Positions 59,237 through 64,000 of a stretch of 64,000 bases of DNA are shown here, one piece after another. Source of the DNA: an uncultured Anaerolineae bacterium. Its GTDB lineage: Bacteria; Chloroflexota; Anaerolineae; Anaerolineales; Villigracilaceae. The translations under genes and the position numbers were made by a program. The notes below the pieces were generated by a model. It made no database searches, was not told the DNA's origin, and was given only the letters and a program-made list of their open reading frames with translations. Every line of letters starts with the position of its first letter. Position 1 is the stretch's first letter. The stretch spans positions 62,001 through 126,000 of the forward strand of contig CAILYI010000146.1 of NCBI GenBank assembly GCA_903838415.1, given 5' to 3'.

Positions 59237-62200
59237 TTACCCACTTAAGATCAGCTGCACATCCGCCCGTGACAGAAAAACCTCGCGCAGTTCTGGTGAA
59301 CCAGCATGATCTGCAATAAACATTACCTCGGCACAAGCACGTTCCTGCATACAGGCCGATGCCGATTCATTTCCCCGTTCATCTTCCAGCATTCCGAGCG
59401 CTGCACACATTTCCCAAACTTCACGGTGCGCGCCGATTTCATCGGACAATGCCAATGCATTGGAAAGCGTTCGGCGAGCTTCTTCCTTTTGTCCAGCCGC
59501 CGATTCAACTCGAGCCTGAAGATATAAGACCCCAGGCTTGAAGTGACGCAGATTCAGTTCGTCATATTTCGCCAGCAGCTGATCGATACAACGCATGGCT
59601 CGTGTCAGATCGCCCTGCGCAAGTGCCAATTCTGCCTCCGCCGATAAAATAAAAGGAATTTCCCACCAATCGAGATAGGTATTCGACTGAAGATCGAGAT
59701 TCTCCCAACCCTTGGCCACAGCTTCTTCTGATTCTTTTAACTCTCCACGCCTGATATGTAGCAAAGCCAAAAACGTGAAGGCCGGAGAATGGCCTATAGG
59801 ATTTATTGGACCATAATTTTTGATTGCGTTTCTACATTGCAAGAGACCCTTCTCGTAGGCGCCTAGATCATAATAGCACCATGCAAACTGAAGGCGGATC
59901 GCCGCTTGTAACCATGCCGTGATTTGGGTTTCATCCATTTCGAGTGCGGGTCGTAATACGTCCATTACCCGATCATATTCACCTTGCAGCATATAAATTA
60001 CATTTCGAGTGGCAGCCAGGTTAAATGTTGTTCCGGGAACGCCAATCACCTTATCTGAGTGGTACGCTTCTTCCAGATAGGCCAGAGCGATATCAAACTC
60101 CCCGGCTCCCATGTGGATGCCAGCCAAACATTGCAGGGAAGTTCGTAAATTCGGATGATGATTGAGTTCACGAAATATCCGCACAGCTTCCAATAAAGCC
60201 AACTTGGCAGGTTCAAGCCTGCCAAGCAAACTATATGATACTCCCAGATCCATGGTGGCTAAAGCTAACTGCTCGCGCAAGCCAGCCCGGCGCGCCAGTT
60301 CCGCTGAGGAATTAAAATGGAGAATCGCTGGTTCGATTTGCTCATCGCCATATTTGTGCGTCCGGGCCAGACTATACTCGATTCGTGCCTGTGATCCCAG
60401 ATCCTCAAGCGCTTGCGCCAGAGGCAGAGCCTCATCAGCTAGAACTCTCGCCTTTTCTACATCCTGCGTTTTATGTGGCAACGGTAGTATTAGACAACGC
60501 GCCACCAACGATGCCAGTTCCATTTCGCGGCTGTCCCGTACAGCAGCCAGTGTCTGCATTTCCTCGTAAATGTTCAGCGCCTTGTGGTACTGGTATTCCA
60601 ATTCGTAAGCCTTTCCAAGGCGCATATAGAGATGCTGACATGCCGCATTATCCACATCCGCATTGTTCTCATTGAGTAGCGCACGGGCATTTTCATAATG
60701 CTGGGCCGCGCCTGCTACCGCAAAGAGACGCATCGCTTCATCTCCTGCGCTCACACTGTGTTGGAAAGCAAACTGCCATTCCTGCGCACATAACGCGTGA
60801 TGCGCCAGTTCTGCGGGCGGAACGTTTTGGACCGTCAACGCGGTTAAAGTGCGCCGATGAAAGATCTGTTGGCGAGCCGTGCTGAGTTGGGAATAAACCA
60901 CTTCACGGATGCGGTCATGCGAAACGGTGTAAGGACGGGCTTCATTCCTGATTTCCACGATCATGCGGGCGGAGAGCAACTCATCCAGTGCATTCAAGCT
61001 ATCCAGTTCATCAGTACCCGCTACCTGACTCAACAAACGAAAACTACAGTTGCGCCCGATCACTGCCGCGGCAGATAGCATGGTCGACGCGGATTGACTC
61101 AACCACTCAAGCCGTGACAGGACTACATCGCGGATAGCGGGGGCCAACGACTGAGGCCCCATCGATTTCAAATTGGCGAGCGTCGCCAGTGGATCCAATT
61201 TGCGAACGGTTGGTTCTCCGTGCCAGATTAATGCTCTATATTCATTGAGTGCAGTCAGGGTTTCAGCCAGGAAAAAGGGTTGCCCGGCCGTTTCAGCAGT
61301 AAACCAGGCAGAGAGTTCAGACGCGCCTGGAGCATTTTCTCCGGCGAGCGAGAAAATCAATTGTCCCACATCGTCAGTATTCATTGCCGAAAGGCTAAAA
61401 CGGGTGATCGGGATATCCCGTAACAGACCGCTCATCCATTCGCGCAGGTTCATTCCATGACCAGGCGCCTCATTGCGCATCAGGATCAAAAGCAGAATCG
61501 GTGTGTTACCTTTTCGCCAGTTGCGGCTGAGATAGTGGAGCAAATTCAATGTTTCTGCATCCGCCCAGTTCAGATCATCCACCAACCAAATTACGGGTTG
61601 CCGGGCAGAGAGTGCATCCATCAGGCGCGCAATCGCCTCAAACAAGCGGTTGCGCAACGTGGAATCGTCGCCTGTCGCAGGTGGCAGATCGGGATAGCGC
61701 TCGCGCAGTTCGGGCAGGATGCGTGTCAGTTCGGCCAGCCAGGCATCGTCGAGCAGGTCTTCGGGGGCATTTTCGCGATCCAACCGTTCGCGCAGGGCAT
61801 CGATAATCGGCTGATAAGGGAGCATTTGCCCGCTGGTCTCGAAGGCACGCCCGCGCAAAATATCTGCCCCCTCAGTGCCCGCCCATTTCAGGAATTCATC
61901 CGCAAGGCGTGTCTTGCCGATGCCAGATTCACCTGAGATGACCGCCACCTGCGGCTTGCCTTTTTGTATTGAGCGGAAGCAATGTGCCAAGCCTTGATAT
62001 TCCGTGGAGCGGCCAACAAACGGGATACGGAGCGGTTTCCGCGCCTCAATTCCTGAATCAGTGACCGGAGCAGGCGTTTGGCTGGAGCGGATAAACACCA
62101 GCATATCTTCTATTTCTGCGGAGGGTTTGAAGCCCAGTTCCTGATTCAATACATCGCGACAGCTTTCGTAGGCTTGCAAAGCTACCAACCGGTCCCCGTT

Positions 62201-62821
62201 CAGAAAGTGTAAACGCATAAGGCGTTGATATGCGGTTTCATTTAAATAGTCCAAGACAAGCCAGTGAGTGACCGTCTCAATGGCAGGCTGAATGAGATGA
62301 TTTTCAAGTTGGTAATTGGATAAACGGTCATGGATGAGATTCACGCGTTGCCCCCACTTCACGCGTTGGATCGTCAGCCACTCATCGAAGGCGGGCGCGT
62401 CTGGCGGGGAAACGCCATCCATGAATGGACCGCGGCAAGATTGCACAGCTCTCACCAGCAAAGCCACGACAGGCGGCACAATTTTTGCAGGCTGGGTATC
62501 CGCCAGCGACCGTGCGACGAGTTCAAGATCCAGGGTGAAGGCGAGTGAATGGTTAAATCTGACTCGATCACCTTCCATCCGCAGTGGTTCATCGATACCT
62601 TGTAGAGCATCCTTGATGCGGGCCAGCGTATTCCTTAACGCAGACTGCGCCAGATGAGTCTCGCTTTCGGGCCAGAACAGGCTCATCAGTTTTTCACGGG
62701 GATGCGCGCCGCTTTCAATCACCAGATAAGCAAACAAAGCCAGCGCCTTGCGGGTGGCAAATTTCAACGGCGTGCCGTCAAACGAGATTTCAGGGGTACC
62801 CATGAATTTCAGATCCAACAT
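59237..62821 (-). CDS. Large SARP-type transcriptional regulator with BTAD, AAA-ATPase and TPR domains
   Basis: The 1194-residue protein starts with an OmpR-like winged helix (LDLKFMGTPEISFDGTPLKF), then a BTAD domain (about 95-245: DEWLTIQRVKWG, LDYLNETAYQRLMRLHFLNG, AYESCRDVLNQELGFKPS). A NACHT/AAA-type ATPase follows, with Walker A GESGIGKT (297-304) and VIWLVDDLNWADAETL. The last part, about residues 680-1194, is helical TPR-like repeats (ELEYQYHKALNIYEEM, LALLEAVRIFRELNHHPN). This is the AfsR/DnrI-like SARP layout, an ATP-dependent transcriptional activator. It diverges from the leader ORF and secreted-protein gene, which it may control. Confidence 0.92.
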   Translation of the reverse strand: MLDLKFMGTPEISFDGTPLKFATRKALALFAYLVIESGAHPREKLMSLFWPESETHLAQSALRNTLARIKDALQGIDEPLRMEGDRVRFNHSLAFTLDLELVARSLADTQPAKIVPPVVALLVRAVQSCRGPFMDGVSPPDAPAFDEWLTIQRVKWGQRVNLIHDRLSNYQLENHLIQPAIETVTHWLVLDYLNETAYQRLMRLHFLNGDRLVALQAYESCRDVLNQELGFKPSAEIEDMLVFIRSSQTPAPVTDSGIEARKPLRIPFVGRSTEYQGLAHCFRSIQKGKPQVAVISGESGIGKTRLADEFLKWAGTEGADILRGRAFETSGQMLPYQPIIDALRERLDRENAPEDLLDDAWLAELTRILPELRERYPDLPPATGDDSTLRNRLFEAIARLMDALSARQPVIWLVDDLNWADAETLNLLHYLSRNWRKGNTPILLLILMRNEAPGHGMNLREWMSGLLRDIPITRFSLSAMNTDDVGQLIFSLAGENAPGASELSAWFTAETAGQPFFLAETLTALNEYRALIWHGEPTVRKLDPLATLANLKSMGPQSLAPAIRDVVLSRLEWLSQSASTMLSAAAVIGRNCSFRLLSQVAGTDELDSLNALDELLSARMIVEIRNEARPYTVSHDRIREVVYSQLSTARQQIFHRRTLTALTVQNVPPAELAHHALCAQEWQFAFQHSVSAGDEAMRLFAVAGAAQHYENARALLNENNADVDNAACQHLYMRLGKAYELEYQYHKALNIYEEMQTLAAVRDSREMELASLVARCLILPLPHKTQDVEKARVLADEALPLAQALEDLGSQARIEYSLARTHKYGDEQIEPAILHFNSSAELARRAGLREQLALATMDLGVSYSLLGRLEPAKLALLEAVRIFRELNHHPNLRTSLQCLAGIHMGAGEFDIALAYLEEAYHSDKVIGVPGTTFNLAATRNVIYMLQGEYDRVMDVLRPALEMDETQITAWLQAAIRLQFAWCYYDLGAYEKGLLQCRNAIKNYGPINPIGHSPAFTFLALLHIRRGELKESEEAVAKGWENLDLQSNTYLDWWEIPFILSAEAELALAQGDLTRAMRCIDQLLAKYDELNLRHFKPGVLYLQARVESAAGQKEEARRTLSNALALSDEIGAHREVWEMCAALGMLEDERGNESASACMQERACAEVMFIADHAGSPELREVFLSRADVQLILSG

Positions 62822-62920
62822 GCTTCCTGCCTAATGCTTCCGCCTATATCGTCACGAGCCCCTTTCGGGCCTCGCAACGCTTGCACCGATCCGCAAGTGC
62901 AGGTGTGACATCCTGATTCC

Positions 62921-62949
62921 TTGATACGCCTTTGATACGCTTCTATTAT
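62921..62949 (+). promoter_or_regulatory. Promoter of the secreted-protein gene with 11-bp direct repeat
   Basis: TTGATA (62921-62926) and TATTAT (62944-62949) are spaced by 17 nt. TTGATACGC occurs twice with an 11-bp period (62921-62929 and 62932-62940), overlapping the -35 box. SARP proteins are known to bind direct repeats of 11-bp spacing near the -35 region, and a SARP gene diverges here. Confidence 0.7.
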
Positions 62950-63021
62950 AGACTTTTATTAGCTTATTTATCCGAATTTGAAGTAAAAAAAACTTCACCT
63001 AAGGAGGTGAACTCAACAACT

Positions 63022-63114
63022 ATGAATGATTATATGACCAAACCCCCAACTTGCAATCCCCAATGTAATTTATTGTCGACTATCGCCGCGCTCACGCGCG
63101 GATGTCTTATTTAA
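63022..63114 (+). CDS. Short leader ORF (30 residues)
   Basis: A very strong ribosome site, AAGGAGGTGA (63001-63010), precedes an ATG at 63022 by 11 nt. The frame of 30 codons has Cys11, Cys15 and Cys28 and a Pro/Cys-rich first half (TKPPTCNPQCN). A stem CCGCGC-TCAC-GCGCGG lies within its last codons. It precedes the secreted-protein gene by 20 nt, so it may be a regulatory leader peptide rather than a functional protein. It resembles no peptide family known to me. Confidence 0.45.
   Translation: MNDYMTKPPTCNPQCNLLSTIAALTRGCLI
63086..63101 (+). terminator. Small GC stem, possible attenuator
   Basis: CCGCGC (63086-63091) and GCGCGG (63096-63101) pair perfectly around TCAC inside the end of the leader ORF. 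The stem is followed by ATGTCTTATTTAATTT, moderately T-rich. A terminator or ribosome-controlled attenuator is possible. Confidence 0.4.
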
Positions 63115-63134
63115 TTTCACAGGAGAATTGAACC

Positions 63135-64000
63135 ATGTTATCTATTAGAAACAAAGCTCGTTTCATGTCAGTAATTACGATATTGGCAATGCTGTTTAGT
63201 TTTGCCCAAGTCAGCCCGGCCGAAGCCGTTGGGTCGCCCCCTACCTATTATCCCTTTGGTCCTCAAGCCAATGTGCCTGAGAGCAGCTTGGTTGGTTGGC
63301 AATTGTGTTATCGTGCTTTTTATAACACTTTTTCACCCAGCCTGGCCACGATCCAAACCGCCTGCAACGGCGATTATCTGTTGCTCGCTGGTCGACCGGT
63401 AGGCAGCACCACATTCACTGTTGTTGCGGCCGGACCACGGGCGGATGTATTGTTTGACACTGGTGGCAGCAGTTCATCGACCAGAAATGTGCCCCACAAC
63501 GCTAACGGCACCGGGTGGTACTACAACGCAAGCTGGTCTTGGGGATATGCAAAAGCGGGCGACCCCATCAATCGCGTTAGTTGCGATGTCGAATCTATCA
63601 ATGGCACTCTGCGCCTGTGCTGGCATACCGGAAACGGAAACATCAATGGAGGTTATCGTGCCGGCACCACCGCAGGTTTGAATAGCAGCACGGCCTGGGA
63701 GCGTTTCATTTATCAACCCGTCGCTGTCGTGGACACCATCGCCCCCACAGCCAGCCCAACCCAGTCACCCGCCGCAAACGGCGCGGGCTGGAACAACAGC
63801 AACGTCACCGTTACCTGGCACTGGACGGATAACGCGGGCGGATCGGGCATTAACCCTGCCACATGCGTTACGAGCAGTGGTACATCGAGCGAAGGTAATC
63901 CTCTCACGCTCAACGCGATCTGCCAGGATCTCACTGGCAATACCGGCAGCGCATCCTACAATGTTATGGTCGATAAAACCAATCCTACGATTAGCGGAAG
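63135..64000 (+). CDS. Secreted Ig-like-repeat protein, 5' part
   Basis: An AGGAG site precedes ATG 63135 and the frame stays open to the window edge (at least 288 residues). Residues 1-31 are a Sec signal (MSVITILAMLFSFAQVSPAEA). The next region, to about residue 195, has four Cys and is rich in Gly, Asn, Ser and Trp (NVPHNANGTGWYYNASWSWG), probably a beta domain. It is followed by VDTIAPTASPTQSPAANGAG with WNNSNVTVTWHWTDNAGGSG, and VDKTNPTISG, two starts of bacterial Ig-like surface repeats. It is exported, perhaps an adhesin-like or surface-layer protein. No catalytic motif is visible in the part present. Confidence 0.85.
   Translation, partial: MLSIRNKARFMSVITILAMLFSFAQVSPAEAVGSPPTYYPFGPQANVPESSLVGWQLCYRAFYNTFSPSLATIQTACNGDYLLLAGRPVGSTTFTVVAAGPRADVLFDTGGSSSSTRNVPHNANGTGWYYNASWSWGYAKAGDPINRVSCDVESINGTLRLCWHTGNGNINGGYRAGTTAGLNSSTAWERFIYQPVAVVDTIAPTASPTQSPAANGAGWNNSNVTVTWHWTDNAGGSGINPATCVTSSGTSSEGNPLTLNAICQDLTGNTGSASYNVMVDKTNPTISG

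Noticed and set aside
1-64000. CRISPR arrays, tRNA/rRNA genes, IS elements or phage genes
   Set aside because: No regularly spaced repeats, cloverleaf sequences, transposase or phage motifs were recognised by eye; a tRNAscan or ISfinder run would be decisive.

Overview
The window looks like a chromosomal segment of an anaerobic, heterotrophic member of the Chloroflexota, probably Anaerolineae-like. This is inferred from several traits: solute-binding lipoproteins with Ala/Pro/Thr-rich linkers, a mevalonate-pathway decarboxylase, a tandem-duplicated MacB/FtsX permease, a giant SARP-type regulator, many PadR, LacI and ROK proteins, and moderately high GC. No rRNA, tRNA, CRISPR array, transposase or phage gene was recognised.

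Layout. (1) 1-8.9 kb: the start of galT diverges from a LacI-regulated sugar ABC transporter operon (regulator, binding lipoprotein, MalF- and MalG-type permeases). It is followed by a uroporphyrinogen-decarboxylase-family protein and a GT-B-like protein of unknown role. (2) 8.9-18.7 kb: housekeeping genes, mostly on the minus strand: DedA, ROK sugar kinase, HD hydrolase, SanA/YdcF-like, octanoyl/lipoyl transferase, acylphosphatase, peptidase MA, AEC transporter, HEAT repeats and site-2 protease. (3) 19-24.5 kb: mevalonate-pathway decarboxylase, then a MacB-type ABC exporter operon. (4) 24.8-31 kb: a trimethylamine-dehydrogenase-like flavoprotein and a non-pyrrolysine MttB homologue, an orphan sensor kinase and a PAP2 phosphatase. 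(5) 31.2-46.7 kb: a molybdenum island. It holds a GntR/PBP-like regulator, XdhC, a CoA-ligase-like protein, a radical SAM protein, a C-GCAxxG-C-C protein, a methyltransferase, a two-CxxC mini-protein, a FAD/Fe-S/HdrB-like oxidoreductase and an aldehyde-oxidoreductase-type molybdenum hydroxylase. Beyond these come PadR, ModB, ModA, a TrmO-like protein and a second PadR. (6) 46.7-52.9 kb: a LacI-controlled sugar pathway of isomerase, FGGY kinase, DUF4432 epimerase-like protein and class II aldolase. (7) 52.9-58.1 kb: a TetR-led operon (MFS transporter, alpha/beta hydrolase, M20 peptidase, SDR). (8) 58.1-64 kb: a zinc-finger-like protein, a solitary HicB, a 1194-residue SARP-type regulator and, divergent from it, a short leader ORF and a secreted Ig-like protein that runs off the window.

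The most interesting system is the molybdenum island. Eight genes on one strand appear, as I recall it, in the same order as the poorly characterised accessory locus around the Desulfovibrio vulgaris aldehyde oxidoreductase (DVU_1552-1559; TrsS/TrsM families). Three nearby promoters (padR1, modA, padR2) share an ACTCA-N5-TGAGT operator, which suggests a PadR-controlled molybdenum regulon. Short GC-rich repeats are inserted in frame within three of the accessory genes. A second notable pair is the TMADH-like enzyme, which keeps its flavin-attachment Cys and catalytic residues but loses most of the amine-binding aromatic bowl, next to an MttB-family methyltransferase.
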